Positions 10,535 to 19,672 of a stretch of DNA of 64,000 nt are shown here, piece after piece. The notes under the pieces are model-generated. The model was given only the letters and a program-made list of their open reading frames with translations, ran no database searches and was not told where the DNA came from. Source of the stretch: Burkholderiaceae bacterium (lineage in GTDB: Bacteria > Pseudomonadota > Gammaproteobacteria > Burkholderiales > Burkholderiaceae_E). The stretch covers positions 1 to 64,000 of the forward strand of contig JAGXFR010000058.1 in assembly GCA_024637155.1 (NCBI GenBank), given 5' to 3'. The stretch's first letter is position 1; every line of letters starts with the position of its first letter. The position numbers and the translations under genes are program-made.

Positions 10535-10975
10535 ATGAATCCCAAATCCGTTCTCGCTGCTTCAGCCATCCTTGCCGTCGTCCTGAGCGCCGCGTTGCCG
10601 TCGTTTGCGTACGCGCATGGCGGTGGTGGTGGCGGCGGCGGTGGTGGTGCCGGAGGTGCCGGAGGCGCAGGCGCAGGCGCAGGCGCAGGCGCAGGCGCAG
10701 GCGCAGGCGCAGGCGCAGGCGCAGGCACCGCAGCGAGCGCACCGGGTGGCATGTCCGCACCGGGTGGCATGTCCGCACCGGGTGGCATGTCCACGCCGGG
10801 AGTGGGCATGGCTGCGGCGGCGATGTCCGCCACCCCGGCGATGCCCGCAATGCCGGCGATGCCGGCGATGCCGGCCATGTCGGATACGCCGGCCATGTCA
10901 AATACGCCGGCGACGCCCGCCACCCCGGCAATGCCTGCAATGCCCATGTCCCAGGCAACGCTGCCCGGGGGCTAG
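10535..10975 (+). CDS. secreted low-complexity Gly/Ala/Met/Pro repeat protein
   Basis: A 146-residue protein with a clear signal peptide (hydrophobic core [13 protein letters not shown], cleavage probably after FAYA). The mature part is entirely low complexity: a glycine run, a (Gly-Ala)n run encoded by ten perfect GGCGCA units, three APGGMS repeats, then AMP-type repeats and a TPAMS/TPATP tail. An AGGAG ribosome site lies 7 bases before the ATG. It has no recognised domain and no cysteines. Possible roles include a periplasmic or surface filler or metal/copper handling through methionines; none is demonstrated. The repeats make length variation between strains likely. Confidence 0.65.
   Translation: MNPKSVLAASAILAVVLSAALPSFAYAHGGGGGGGGGGAGGAGGAGAGAGAGAGAGAGAGAGAGTAASAPGGMSAPGGMSAPGGMSTPGVGMAAAAMSATPAMPAMPAMPAMPAMSDTPAMSNTPATPATPAMPAMPMSQATLPGG
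10664..10723 (+). repeat. ten perfect tandem copies of the hexamer GGCGCA
   Basis: A 60-base simple tandem repeat inside the low-complexity secreted gene, encoding Gly-Ala dipeptides. Since the unit is six bases, slippage changes length by whole codons and does not break the frame. Confidence 0.95.
10739..10792 (+). repeat. three tandem copies of an 18-base unit
   Basis: Three copies of the unit GCACCGGGTGGCATGTCC encode APGGMS repeats in the same secreted protein. A shorter 9-base repeat encoding Ala-Met-Pro follows at about 10839-10878. Confidence 0.9.
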
Positions 10976-11083
10976 ACACACCGTTTCGGCTGGCGCGCCG
11001 GGAGCGTCGCACCGCTCCAGGCGTGGGGGCTCTTCGAACGGCGCTGCTGTCACGGCCGCTGCGCCGTCGTGCGTTCCCGGGGT

Positions 11084-11099
11084 ATCCTTGAAGAAGGAT
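11084..11099 (+). promoter_or_regulatory. small perfect hairpin upstream of the ABC transporter operon
   Basis: ATCCTT-GAAG-AAGGAT, a six-base-pair stem with a four-base loop, 60 bases before the binding-protein start. It could be an operator half-site pair or a 5' leader hairpin. Nothing else is recognised in the 184-base gap. Confidence 0.3.
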
Positions 11100-11159
11100 G
11101 CTGCGCCCGCGCGGCGCATTGGCGCGCGCGTTCGCGGCATCAAGAACCTGGAAACCGTC

Positions 11160-12356
11160 ATGAAGTGCAAGAACACGACATGGGCCGTCGCGCTCGCCGC
11201 CCTGCTGCTGGGGTCGGTCGCCAGCGCGCAGCCGATTCGCATCGGCGAGTTGAACAGCTACAAGGCGCAGGCGGCGTTCCTCGAGCCCTATCGCAAGGGC
11301 TGGGAACTCGCGCTCGAGGAGGTCAACGCCGCGGGCGGCGTCCTGGGCCGCAGACTCGAGGTGGTTTCGCGCGATGACAACGCCAACCCGGGCGATGCGG
11401 TGCGGGTGGCCGAGGAACTGGTCGCGCGCGAGAAAGTCGACGCGATCTTCGGCACCTTCCTGTCGCACGTCGGGCTCGCGGTCGCCGACTTCGCGCGCCA
11501 GCGCAAGGTGGTGTTCCTTGCTGCCGAACCGCTGACCGACAAGATCACCTGGCAGGAAGGCAACCGCTACACGTTCCGGCTGCGCCCGTCGACCTACATG
11601 CAGGCCGCGATGCTGGTTCCCGAGGCCGCGCTGCTGCGCAAGAAGCGCTGGGCCGTGGTGTACCCGAACTATGAGTACGGGCAGTCCGCGGCCGCCACGT
11701 TCAAGGCGCTGCTCAAGGCAGCGCAGCCGGACGTCGAGTTCGTCGCCGAGCAGGCGCCGGGGCTCGGCCGCGTCGATGCCGGGTCGGTGGTGCAGGCCCT
11801 TGCCGATGCCAAGCCGGATGCGATCTTCAATGTGCTCTTTGCAGCCGATCTGGCCAAGTTCGTGCGCGAAGGCAACATCCGCGGGCTGTTTCGCGACCGC
11901 ACGGTGTTTTCCCTGCTCTCGGGGGAGCCGGAGTATCTCGACCCCTTGCGTGAGGAGGCGCCCGTGGGCTGGTGGGTGACCGGCTACCCCTGGTACAGCA
12001 TCCAGACGCCGGAACACGATGCCTTCCTGCGCGCCTATCAGAAGCGCTGGCTCGAATACCCCCGGCTCGGGTCGGTGGTGGGCTACGCCTCGCTGATGTC
12101 GCTGGCCGAGGCCATCCGCAAGGCGGGCAGCACCGACACCGAGAAAATCGTCGGGGCGCTGCGCGGGCTCAAGGTGCAGACCCCGTTCGGACCGGTCACG
12201 TACCGTGCGCAGGATCATCAGTCGACGATGGGCGCCTACGTGGGCGTCACGGGACTGCGCGAGGGGCGCGGCGTGATGACGAAGTTCCGCTACGTCGACG
12301 GCGCGTCGGTGCAGCCGAGCGACGCCGAAGTGCGCAAGCTGCGCCCCGCGAACTGA
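11160..12356 (+). CDS. branched-chain amino acid-type ABC transporter, substrate-binding protein
   Basis: A 398-residue periplasmic binding protein of the LivJ/LivK (Peripla_BP_6) superfamily. It has a signal peptide (TTWAVALAALLLGSVASA, cut before QPIRIGEL). The N-lobe contains YKAQAAFLEPYRKGWELAL and EEVNAAGGVLGRRLEV, typical of this family. The start is the ATG just before the signal peptide; the frame stays open upstream without meaning. It is the first gene of an operon with a fused permease and two ATPases. The substrate is unknown; this family also carries amides, urea and aromatic acids. Confidence 0.9.
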   Translation: MKCKNTTWAVALAALLLGSVASAQPIRIGELNSYKAQAAFLEPYRKGWELALEEVNAAGGVLGRRLEVVSRDDNANPGDAVRVAEELVAREKVDAIFGTFLSHVGLAVADFARQRKVVFLAAEPLTDKITWQEGNRYTFRLRPSTYMQAAMLVPEAALLRKKRWAVVYPNYEYGQSAAATFKALLKAAQPDVEFVAEQAPGLGRVDAGSVVQALADAKPDAIFNVLFAADLAKFVREGNIRGLFRDRTVFSLLSGEPEYLDPLREEAPVGWWVTGYPWYSIQTPEHDAFLRAYQKRWLEYPRLGSVVGYASLMSLAEAIRKAGSTDTEKIVGALRGLKVQTPFGPVTYRAQDHQSTMGAYVGVTGLREGRGVMTKFRYVDGASVQPSDAEVRKLRPAN

Positions 12357-12395
12357 CCCCGTCCCGTCCTGCCGGATCCGGTTGAGCGAGCGTCG

Positions 12396-14306
12396 ATGCT
12401 CTCGGGTTTTCTCGTCCAGCTGCTCAACGGCCTCGCCGGCGCGTCGACGCTGTTTCTGATCGCCGTCGGCCTGTCGCTGATTTTCGGCGTCACCCGGATC
12501 GTCAACTTCGCGCACGGCTCGATGTACATGGTCGGGCTCTATGTCGCCTACTCGCTGGTCGAGTGGAGCGGCGGCGGCGCCCTGGGCTTCTGGGCCGCGG
12601 TCGTGCTGGCGGCCCTCGTCGTGGGCCTGCTCGGTGGCGTGGTCGAACTGCTGGTGCTGCGCCGCGTCTACGCGGCACCCGAACTCTTCCAGCTGCTCGC
12701 CACCTTCGCCGTGGTGCTGATCCTGCGCGACGCGCTGCTCTGGCTGTGGGGGGCGGAGGACCTGTTCGGTCCGCGCGCCCCGGGGCTCACCGGCGCGGTC
12801 GAGATCCTGGGTCGCGCGTTTCCCCAGTACGACCTGTTCCTGATCGTCGTCGGGCCGGTGGTGCTCGGGCTGCTCTGGCTGCTGCTGCGCCGCACCCGGT
12901 TCGGCCTGCTGATCCGGGCCGCCACGCAGGATCGCGAGATGCTCGGCGCGCTCGGCGTCAACCAGGCGTGGCTGTTCACCGGCGTGTTCGCGCTGGGCAC
13001 GGCGCTCGCCGCGCTCGGCGGCGCGCTGCAGCTGCCGCGCGAGCCGGCCAGCCTCGGACTCGACCTGGTCGCGCTCGGCGACGCGTTCGTCGTCGTGGTG
13101 GTCGGCGGGATGGGGAGCATCCCGGGCGCCTTTCTCGCCGCGCTGCTCATCGCCGAGATCAAGGCGGTCTGCTACGGGATCGGCACGGTCGAGTTCTTCG
13201 GGACCAGCTTTGCCTTCTCCAAGCTCACCATGGTCGTCGAGTTCCTGGTGATGGCGGCGGTGCTGATCTGGCGCCCGTGGGGGCTGCTGGGCCGGCCGCA
13301 GGCGCCGGTGCGCGCGAGCGCGCACGTGGAGGAACCGATGCACCCGATGGGCCGCGCCGGGATGCTGGGCGCCGCGGCGCTGGGGGCGGCCCTGCTCGCG
13401 CTGCCGCTCGCCGGCGAGCAGTTCCCATACGCAACCGTGCTGGCCATCGACATCCTGGTGGCCGTGCTCTTCGCCACCAGCCTGCACTTCATCATGGGCC
13501 CGGGCGGGATGATGTCCTTCGGACACGCCGCCTATTTCGGGCTCGGTGCCTACGGGGTCGCGATGTTCCTGCGCGGCATGGCCCTGCCAATGGAGATGGC
13601 GCTGCTGATGGGCCCGGTGCTCGCGCTGGCGGGCGCCGTGGTTTTCGGCTGGTTCGCGGTCCGGCTCTCGGGGGTCTATCTGGCGATGCTGACGCTGGCC
13701 TTCGGTCAGATCGTCTGGTCGGTCGTATTCCAGTGGGACGAGGTCACGGGCGGCAGCAACGGGCTCGTCGGGCTCTGGCCCGCGCCATGGCTCGCCTCGC
13801 GCACCGCTTACTACTACCTGACCCTCACGCTGGTGGCGGCCAGCGTCGCCCTGCTGCGCCGGATTCTGTTCGCGCCCTTCGGCTATGCGATGCGCGCCGG
13901 GCGCGACGCGCCGATGCGCGCCGAGGCCACGGGAATCGACGTGAAGCGCACGCACTGGCTGGCGTTCATCGTTGCCGGGGCGTTCTGCGGCCTCGCGGGC
14001 GCGCTGTTCGCATTCGCCAAGGGGACCATTTCGCCGGAGACGATTTCGGTGGAGCACTCGATCGACGCGCTGGTGATGGTGCTGCTGGGTGGCGTGCAGA
14101 CGCTTTCGGGCCCCATCGTCGGGAGCGTCGTCTTCGTCTGGCTGCAGGACACGATCATGCGGTCCACCGAATACTGGCGGGCGCTGCTCGGCGCCACGAT
14201 TCTGCTGCTGGTGCTCGTGTTCCCGCAGGGCATCGCCGGCGGCGTGATCGCGCTGGCGCGCCGGATGGCGCCCGCCGCCCGCCGGGCGCGGGGGGTGCCA
14301 CGATGA
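12396..14306 (+). CDS. fused LivH-LivM type ABC permease
   Basis: A 636-residue inner-membrane protein holding two permease domains that are normally separate. Residues 1 to about 305 match LivH (early motif LFLIAVGLSLIFGVTRIVNF). Residues about 310 to 636 match LivM (MGPGGMMSFGHAAYFGLGAY and later GVYLAMLTLAFGQIVW). Each half has its own EAA-like cytoplasmic loop: RAATQDREMLGALGVN in the first, RAGRDAPMRAEATGID in the second. There is no stop or frameshift at the junction. It follows the binding protein by 39 bases, and its stop overlaps the start of the next ATPase (ATGA). Confidence 0.9.
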   Translation: MLSGFLVQLLNGLAGASTLFLIAVGLSLIFGVTRIVNFAHGSMYMVGLYVAYSLVEWSGGGALGFWAAVVLAALVVGLLGGVVELLVLRRVYAAPELFQLLATFAVVLILRDALLWLWGAEDLFGPRAPGLTGAVEILGRAFPQYDLFLIVVGPVVLGLLWLLLRRTRFGLLIRAATQDREMLGALGVNQAWLFTGVFALGTALAALGGALQLPREPASLGLDLVALGDAFVVVVVGGMGSIPGAFLAALLIAEIKAVCYGIGTVEFFGTSFAFSKLTMVVEFLVMAAVLIWRPWGLLGRPQAPVRASAHVEEPMHPMGRAGMLGAAALGAALLALPLAGEQFPYATVLAIDILVAVLFATSLHFIMGPGGMMSFGHAAYFGLGAYGVAMFLRGMALPMEMALLMGPVLALAGAVVFGWFAVRLSGVYLAMLTLAFGQIVWSVVFQWDEVTGGSNGLVGLWPAPWLASRTAYYYLTLTLVAASVALLRRILFAPFGYAMRAGRDAPMRAEATGIDVKRTHWLAFIVAGAFCGLAGALFAFAKGTISPETISVEHSIDALVMVLLGGVQTLSGPIVGSVVFVWLQDTIMRSTEYWRALLGATILLLVLVFPQGIAGGVIALARRMAPAARRARGVPR

Positions 14307-15064
14307 CCGCGCTGCTGCAGGTGAGCGATCTGCACAAGAGTTTCGGCGGCGTGCACGCGCTCGCCGGGGTGAGCTTCGCGCTCGCGCGCGGGGAACTGGT
14401 CGCGTTGATCGGTCCCAACGGCGCGGGCAAGTCGACGTGCTTCAACGTGATCAACGGGCAGCTTGCCGCCGATCGGGGTCGCGTGCTCTTCGAGGGACGC
14501 GACCTGGCCGGGCACGGCCCGCGCGAGATCTGGCGCCGCGGCGTGGGCCGCACCTTCCAGATGGCGGCGACCTACGCGTCGATGACGGTGGCCGAGAATG
14601 TGCAGGTGGCCCTGCTCTCGCGCGAACGCCAGCTCACGCGCTGGTGGGTGCGGGCGGCCGAACAGCACCGGGACGAGGCGCTCGAGCTGCTCGACCAGGT
14701 GGGACTGCGGGAGCGGGCCGACGCACCGTGCAGTACGCTCGCCTACGGGGACCTCAAGACCCTCGAGGTCGCCGTCGCGCTGTCGAGTCGCCCGTCGCTG
14801 CTGCTGATGGACGAGCCGACCGCGGGGATGGCGCCCGGCGAACGCAATGCGCTGATGGCGCTGACCCGTGCACTGGTCCGCGAGCGCGGGATCGGCGTGC
14901 TGTTCACCGAGCACAGCATGGACGTGGTCTTCGCCTGCGCGGATCGGATCGTGGTGATGGCGCGCGGCGAACTGATCGCCGACGGCTTGCCCGAGGCGAT
15001 CCGCGACGACGCGCGCGTGCGCGACGTGTACTTTGGCAGCGCCCCGGTGGGGGGGCTACGATGA
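14303..15064 (+). CDS. livG: ABC transporter ATP-binding protein, LivG type
   Basis: A 253-residue ATPase. Walker A is GPNGAGKST near residue 40, the Q-loop region is GRTFQMAATYASMTV, Walker B is LLLMDEPTAGM, and the H-loop is FTEHSMDVVF. The signature segment reads LAYGDLKTLEVA in place of a canonical LSGGQ, normal for LivG-type subunits, which often have LSYGxQRxLEIA. Its ATGA overlap with the fused permease and with livF shows tight coupling. It powers uptake with its LivF partner. Confidence 0.92.
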   Translation: MTALLQVSDLHKSFGGVHALAGVSFALARGELVALIGPNGAGKSTCFNVINGQLAADRGRVLFEGRDLAGHGPREIWRRGVGRTFQMAATYASMTVAENVQVALLSRERQLTRWWVRAAEQHRDEALELLDQVGLRERADAPCSTLAYGDLKTLEVAVALSSRPSLLLMDEPTAGMAPGERNALMALTRALVRERGIGVLFTEHSMDVVFACADRIVVMARGELIADGLPEAIRDDARVRDVYFGSAPVGGLR

Positions 15065-15825
15065 GCGCGGCGGGCACGGCGAACCCGGCCGGCGTCGCGC
15101 TCGCCGCCGCGGCGAGCGAGCCGCTTCTCGAGCTGCGCGACCTTGAAGCGTTCTACGGTGACGCGCAGGTGCTCTTCGGGCTGAACATCACGGTCGGCGC
15201 CGGTGAGGTCGTCGCGCTGATGGGCCGCAACGGCGCGGGGAAGTCGACCACGATCACCTCGGTCATGGGGCTCGTCGCGCGCCGCCGCGGAACGATCCGC
15301 TTCGCGGGCCGCGACATCACGGCGCTCGAGCCCTTTCGCATCAGCCGGCTCGGACTGGGCTATGTCCCCGAGGACCGCCGGATCTTCACCGACCTCACGG
15401 TGCTCGAGAATATGGAGGTGGCGCGACGGCCCGCGCGCCCCGGGGTGCCGTCGTGGAGCGTGGCGCAACTGTTCGCCTTGTTCCCGAACCTGGCCGAGAT
15501 GCCCGACCGGCCGGCCGGCCAGATCAGCGGGGGCGAGCAGCAGATGCTCACCGTGGCCCGCACGCTGATGGGAAACCCGCGCCTCGTGCTTCTCGACGAG
15601 CCCTCGGAGGGTGTGGCGCCGCTGATCGTCGAGCAGATGGCCGCGACGATCGTCACGCTCAAGAAGCAGGGACTGTCGGTGCTCCTCTCCGAGCAGAACC
15701 TCGGTTTTGCCGCGGCCGTGTGCGATCGTGCCTACGTGCTGGAGAAGGGGCAGATTTGCTTTTCGGGTACGATGGCAGAGCTCGCAGGCAACGAGGCGGT
15801 GCGGGGCCGCTACCTGGGCGTGTGA
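15061..15825 (+). CDS. livF: ABC transporter ATP-binding protein, LivF type
   Basis: A 254-residue ATPase with Walker [11 protein letters not shown] near residue 55, the LivF hallmark [19 protein letters not shown], signature [14 protein letters not shown], and Walker [12 protein letters not shown]. It has an extra Ala-rich N-terminus of about 20 residues before the conserved [17 protein letters not shown]. It is the last gene of the transporter operon, starting within the stop of livG (ATGA). Confidence 0.93.
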   Translation: MSAAGTANPAGVALAAAASEPLLELRDLEAFYGDAQVLFGLNITVGAGEVVALMGRNGAGKSTTITSVMGLVARRRGTIRFAGRDITALEPFRISRLGLGYVPEDRRIFTDLTVLENMEVARRPARPGVPSWSVAQLFALFPNLAEMPDRPAGQISGGEQQMLTVARTLMGNPRLVLLDEPSEGVAPLIVEQMAATIVTLKKQGLSVLLSEQNLGFAAAVCDRAYVLEKGQICFSGTMAELAGNEAVRGRYLGV

Positions 15826-15851
15826 GTCCCGCCCCGACACGACCCACTGCC

Positions 15852-17027
15852 ATGATCATCTCATCGCTGCTCGACACCGATCTCTACAAGTTCACGATGA
15901 TGCAGGCCGTCCTGCATCACTTCCCGGGCGCGAACGTCGAGTACCGCTTCAAGTGCCGCAACCCGGGCATCAATCTGGTTCCGTACATCCCCGAGATCGA
16001 AGAGGAAATCCGGCATCTGTGCACGCTGCACTTCCGCGATGCCGAGCTCGACTACCTGCGCGGCCTGCGTTTCATCAAGAGCGACTTCGTCGATTTCCTC
16101 GGCCTGTTCAAAATGAACGGCAAGTACATCAGCCTGCAGCCCTCGTCCAGCGTCGAAGGCGAGATCGAGATCAACGTGCAGGGGCCTTGGCTGCACACGA
16201 TCATGTTCGAGATCCCGGTGCTCGCGATCGTCAACGAAATCTACTTTCGCAACACCCAGCCCGATGCCGACTATGGGGAAGGGCGCCGACGCCTCGCCGA
16301 GAAGATTGAGCTGGTCACCGGGAACCCGGAGCTCGCCGGCCTGCACATCGCCGACTACGGAACCCGCCGCCGCTTCAGCAAGCGCTGGCAGGAGGAGGTG
16401 CTGCTCACCTGCGCGCGCGACCTCGGGGAAAATTTCGCGGGAACTTCCAACGTCTACTTCGCCCACAAGCAAGGCATCCTGCCGCTCGGCACGATGGCGC
16501 ACGAGTACCTGCAGGCGTGCCAGGCGCTCGGCACACGGCTGCGCGATTCGCAGAAGTTCGGTTTCGAAAGCTGGGCCCGCGAGTACCGCGGCGATCTGGG
16601 AATCGCGCTCTCGGATGTCTACGGGATGGACGCCTTCCTGCGCGACTTCGACCTGTACTTCTGCAAGCTCTTCGACGGCGCGCGCCACGACTCGGGCGAC
16701 CCCTTCGAGTGGGGCGAGCGCCTGATCCGGCACTACGAAGCCAACCGGGTCGATCCGCTGGCCAAGACACTGGTCTTCTCGGACAGCCTGAATTTCCCGC
16801 TGGCGATCGAGCTCTATCAGCGTTTCAAGGACCGCGTGCGCACCGCGTTCGGAATCGGCACGAACCTCACCAATGATCTCGGCTACGAAGCGCTGCAGAT
16901 CGTGATGAAGATGGTGCGCTGCAACGGCCAGCCGGTGGCGAAGCTCAGCGATTCGCCGGCCAAGAACATGTGCGACGATGAGGCCTACCTGGGCTACCTG
17001 CGCCAGGTCTTCCAGATTCGGCAATAG
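15852..17027 (+). CDS. pncB: nicotinate phosphoribosyltransferase
   Basis: A 391-residue enzyme that converts nicotinate, PRPP and ATP to nicotinate mononucleotide in NAD salvage. The start [20 protein letters not shown] is the classic PncB N-terminus. Also visible are [17 protein letters not shown], the [22 protein letters not shown] segment shown in part by [14 protein letters not shown], and [18 protein letters not shown]. Length fits proteobacterial PncB (about 400). It follows livF by 26 bases but probably belongs to a separate function. Confidence 0.95.
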   Translation: MIISSLLDTDLYKFTMMQAVLHHFPGANVEYRFKCRNPGINLVPYIPEIEEEIRHLCTLHFRDAELDYLRGLRFIKSDFVDFLGLFKMNGKYISLQPSSSVEGEIEINVQGPWLHTIMFEIPVLAIVNEIYFRNTQPDADYGEGRRRLAEKIELVTGNPELAGLHIADYGTRRRFSKRWQEEVLLTCARDLGENFAGTSNVYFAHKQGILPLGTMAHEYLQACQALGTRLRDSQKFGFESWAREYRGDLGIALSDVYGMDAFLRDFDLYFCKLFDGARHDSGDPFEWGERLIRHYEANRVDPLAKTLVFSDSLNFPLAIELYQRFKDRVRTAFGIGTNLTNDLGYEALQIVMKMVRCNGQPVAKLSDSPAKNMCDDEAYLGYLRQVFQIRQ

Positions 17028-17069
17028 CTGCGTGCGGCGCCGGGTTCACGCGATGAGAGGGGGATGGTG

Positions 17070-17348
17070 ATGGCCGAACTGGTCGTGAGACGCAAGCACG
17101 AACTGGGTCTGACCCGGGCCAGAGAGGCCGCGCAGAAGGTCGCCGACGACCTCGCAAAAAACTACGACATGCGCAGCAGCTGGCAGGGCGATACGCTGCG
17201 CTTCTCGCGCAGCGGGGTCGACGGCGCGATGCGCGTGACCGGCGATCAGGTCGAGGTGGTCGCGAAGCTCGGCTTTCTCGCCGCCGCCTTCCGCCCGCGC
17301 ATCGAGGAGCAGATCAACCGGGACTTCGAACGCTACTTCAGCGCCTAG
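17070..17348 (+). CDS. polyhydroxyalkanoic acid system family protein
   Basis: A small protein (92 residues from this ATG) that matches the PHA-granule-region family: it begins with a short basic strand and helix (VVRRKHELGLTRAREAAQK), then a middle beta region (WQGDTLRFSRSGVDGAMRV), and ends with a helix (RIEEQINRDFERYFSA). An ATG at 17064 (MVMAEL) is also possible; 17070 is preferred because homologues start there and the GAGAGGGGG ribosome site is better spaced. Its molecular role is not established, but it recurs with PHA genes. Confidence 0.8.
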   Translation: MAELVVRRKHELGLTRAREAAQKVADDLAKNYDMRSSWQGDTLRFSRSGVDGAMRVTGDQVEVVAKLGFLAAAFRPRIEEQINRDFERYFSA

Positions 17349-17355
17349 CGGCGGG

Positions 17356-17613
17356 CTAGCCCTTGAGATCCTCGACCAGTGCGATGTACTGGCTCATTGC
17401 TTCTTCCCGGCCAGTCGACTTGAGCTCGTTCCACGCGTCCCACTTGGCGCGCCCGACCATGTCGGTGAGGCCGGGACGCTCGCCTGGCGCGTCGCCCGCC
17501 GTCGACTGCTTGAACAGGCCGTAGAGCTTGAGCAGGGTCATGTTGTCGGGGCGCTCCGGCAACTGCTTGGAGGCAGCCACCGCCTGCTCGAAACGCTGCA
17601 TCAGTTCACTCAT
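17356..17613 (-). CDS. acyl-CoA-binding protein
   Basis: An 85-residue protein of the ACBP family, small four-helix cytosolic carriers of long-chain acyl-CoA. It has the conserved MTLLKLYGLFKQST segment and the signature KWDAWNELKSTGREEAM. Length and end (YIALVEDLKG) fit the family exactly. A GGGAGGA ribosome site precedes the ATG. It may buffer acyl-CoA for PHA or lipid metabolism. Confidence 0.93.
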   Translation of the reverse strand: MSELMQRFEQAVAASKQLPERPDNMTLLKLYGLFKQSTAGDAPGERPGLTDMVGRAKWDAWNELKSTGREEAMSQYIALVEDLKG

Positions 17614-17645
17614 CGCGTCCTCCCGTTCGCTGTCTCCAGCTGCCC

Positions 17646-17663
17646 ATTATAGGGAACGTTCCC
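17646..17663 (-). promoter_or_regulatory. consensus -10 with adjoining 12-base palindrome, acyl-CoA-binding protein gene
   Basis: On the minus strand a perfect TATAAT (17646-17651) lies 33 bases before the ACBP start codon. Touching its upstream side is the perfect palindrome GGGAACGTTCCC (17652-17663), which would lie in the promoter spacer. This looks like an operator; no -35 match is evident. Confidence 0.5.
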
Positions 17664-17756
17664 GGCCCGGGGAGGCCCGGGGAGGGCGCCCGATCGCGGT
17701 TCCTATGATAAGGTTGCGGCCCGACGGCGTACACCATTCGATTCTCGAGGCCCAGC

Positions 17757-19013
17757 TTGGATCCGACCACCATCCAGATCGTCGCTGCCATCCTTTTCGC
17801 AACGGCGATCGCCCACACGTTTTCGGCGGCGATGTTCGAGCGCCTCGCTCACCGCTACCCGGCGCACGGCGGGATCCTGCACCTCCTTGGCGAGGTCGAG
17901 GCGGTGTTCGGTTTCTGGGCGATGGTGTTGATCGTCTTCATGGGGTTTGCCGCCGGCAACGAGGTTGCAGTCGGCTACCTCGAGTCGCGCAATTTCACCG
18001 AGCCGCTGTTCGTGTTTGCGATCATGGTGGTGGCCGGCAGCCGGCCGATCCTGATGTTGGCAGCCGGTGCGGTGCGCATCGTCGCGACGCTGATCCCGCT
18101 GCCGCGCGCGATCGCCACGTATTTCGTCGCGCTGGCGCTGATCCCGCTGCTCGGTTCGTTCATCACCGAGCCCGCGGCAATGACGCTGGGCGCTTTCCTG
18201 CTGCGCGACCGCTTCTACTCGGCGGGCCTGTCGCACCGCTTGAAGTACGCGACACTCGGGGTGCTCTTCGTCAACGTATCGATCGGCGGCGTGCTCACCC
18301 CCTACGCGGCGCCGCCGGTGCTGATGGTGGCCGGTACCTGGGGGTGGGACATCGCCTTCATGATTACGCACTTCGGGTGGCGCTCGATCCTGGCGGTCTT
18401 GACCAACGCCGCCGTCGTGACGCTGCTGTTTCGCCGCGAACTGCTGCAGGTCACGATGACCGAAGAGACCGACACGCGACCGATGCCGGTGGCGATGATC
18501 GTGATTCACGTGGCGTTTCTCGCCGGGGTCGTCATCTTCGCGCACCACCCGCCGATGTTCATGGGACTGTTCCTGTTCTTCCTCGGCATTGCGTCGGCGT
18601 ACGATCGCTTCCAGGATCGGCTGATCCTGCGCGAGGGATTGCTGGTGGCGTTCTTTCTTGCCGGTCTCGTGGTGCTCGGCGGGCAGCAGCAGTGGTGGCT
18701 GCAGCCGCTGCTCACGCAGATGAGTCCGACGGCCGTGTATTTCGGCGCGACCGCACTCACTGCCATCACCGACAACGCGGCGCTCACCTACCTGGGCTCG
18801 CTGGTGCAGGGCCTGACCGACGAGTTCAAGTATTCGCTGGTGGCCGGCGCGGTCACCGGCGGCGGCCTCACCGTGATCGCCAACGCGCCCAACCCCGCCG
18901 GCTACTCGATCTTGAAGAGCCGGTTCCCGGACGGCGAGATCAGCGCGTTCAATCTGTTGCTGGCGGCAATTCCGCCCACGCTGGTGGCGATCGTCGCGTT
19001 CCGCTTACTCTAG
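17757..19013 (+). CDS. putative Na+/H+ antiporter family membrane protein
   Basis: A 418-residue protein with about ten hydrophobic segments, resembling the putative Na+/H+ antiporter family (Na_H_antiport_3-type). Conserved polar/helix-break motifs include GSFITEPAAMTLGAFLLRDR and GGVLTPYAAPPVLMVAGTW, plus TDNAALTYLGSL near 340. The start is a TTG preceded by GAGG, because the first in-frame ATG would delete half of the first helix. Ion specificity is unproven. It stands alone; the next gene begins two bases after its stop. Confidence 0.75.
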   Translation: MDPTTIQIVAAILFATAIAHTFSAAMFERLAHRYPAHGGILHLLGEVEAVFGFWAMVLIVFMGFAAGNEVAVGYLESRNFTEPLFVFAIMVVAGSRPILMLAAGAVRIVATLIPLPRAIATYFVALALIPLLGSFITEPAAMTLGAFLLRDRFYSAGLSHRLKYATLGVLFVNVSIGGVLTPYAAPPVLMVAGTWGWDIAFMITHFGWRSILAVLTNAAVVTLLFRRELLQVTMTEETDTRPMPVAMIVIHVAFLAGVVIFAHHPPMFMGLFLFFLGIASAYDRFQDRLILREGLLVAFFLAGLVVLGGQQQWWLQPLLTQMSPTAVYFGATALTAITDNAALTYLGSLVQGLTDEFKYSLVAGAVTGGGLTVIANAPNPAGYSILKSRFPDGEISAFNLLLAAIPPTLVAIVAFRLL

Positions 19014-19014
19014 C

Positions 19015-19611
19015 GTGGGCGGCGGTGTGAGCGCGGAGGGCGGCGCTGCCGACGTGCTCGCGTTCTGGTTCGGGACGCGGGATGACGAGACCTGCGGCCA
19101 GGCGCGCCGCGAATGGTTTGTCAAGGATCCGGCCTTCGACGCGCGGATCTCCGGACGCTTCGGATCGCTGATCGAGGAGGCGCTCGGCGGCGGCCTGCAA
19201 GCGTGGCGCACGACTCCCGAGGGCGCACTCGCGCGCATCATCGTGCTCGACCAGTTCACGCGCAACGTCTTCCGCGGCAGCGCGCGGATGTTTGCCGGGG
19301 ACGCGCTGGCGCTCGAGGCCGCGCGCGGGTTGGTCGACGCGGGCCGGGATCGCGAACTCGCAGCGCTGCAGCGCGTGTTCTGCTACCTTCCCTTCGAGCA
19401 TGCGGAGAATCTCGCCGATCAGGAGCGCGCGGTGCTGCTCTTCGAGACCTTGCGCGATGACCCGCATGCCGGCGGCATGCTCGAGTGGGCAAGTCGGCAT
19501 CGCGACGTGATTCGTCGCTTCGGCCGATTCCCGCATCGCAACGCGATCCTGGGCCGCGCGTCGAGCGCGGCCGAGATCGAATTCCTGAAGCAGCCCGGGT
19601 CAAGCTTCTGA
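19015..19611 (+). CDS. DUF924 family protein
   Basis: A 198-residue helical soluble protein of the DUF924 family (TPR-like fold). Diagnostic motifs are DVLAFWFG at the N-terminus, REWFVKDPAFDARI, LARIIVLDQFTRNVFRGSA, and FGRFPHRNAILGR near the end. The start is one of two GTG codons, 19015 or 19027; neither has a strong ribosome site. It is packed two bases after the antiporter gene. The function of the family is not established. Confidence 0.87.
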   Translation: MGGGVSAEGGAADVLAFWFGTRDDETCGQARREWFVKDPAFDARISGRFGSLIEEALGGGLQAWRTTPEGALARIIVLDQFTRNVFRGSARMFAGDALALEAARGLVDAGRDRELAALQRVFCYLPFEHAENLADQERAVLLFETLRDDPHAGGMLEWASRHRDVIRRFGRFPHRNAILGRASSAAEIEFLKQPGSSF

Positions 19612-19672
19612 GCGTGAGCGGGCAGTGGTGGCGCGGCCCTTGCGGGTCGCCCACGGGCGGAGGAGAAATCGA

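Noticed and set aside
10664..10792. Repeat array considered as a CRISPR or minisatellite element
   Set aside because: Units are contiguous, without spacers, and preserve a coding frame behind a signal peptide.
10521..14057. A 1178-residue minus-strand open frame across the transporter operon
   Set aside because: Arg/Gln/His-rich shadow of the binding protein and permease genes.
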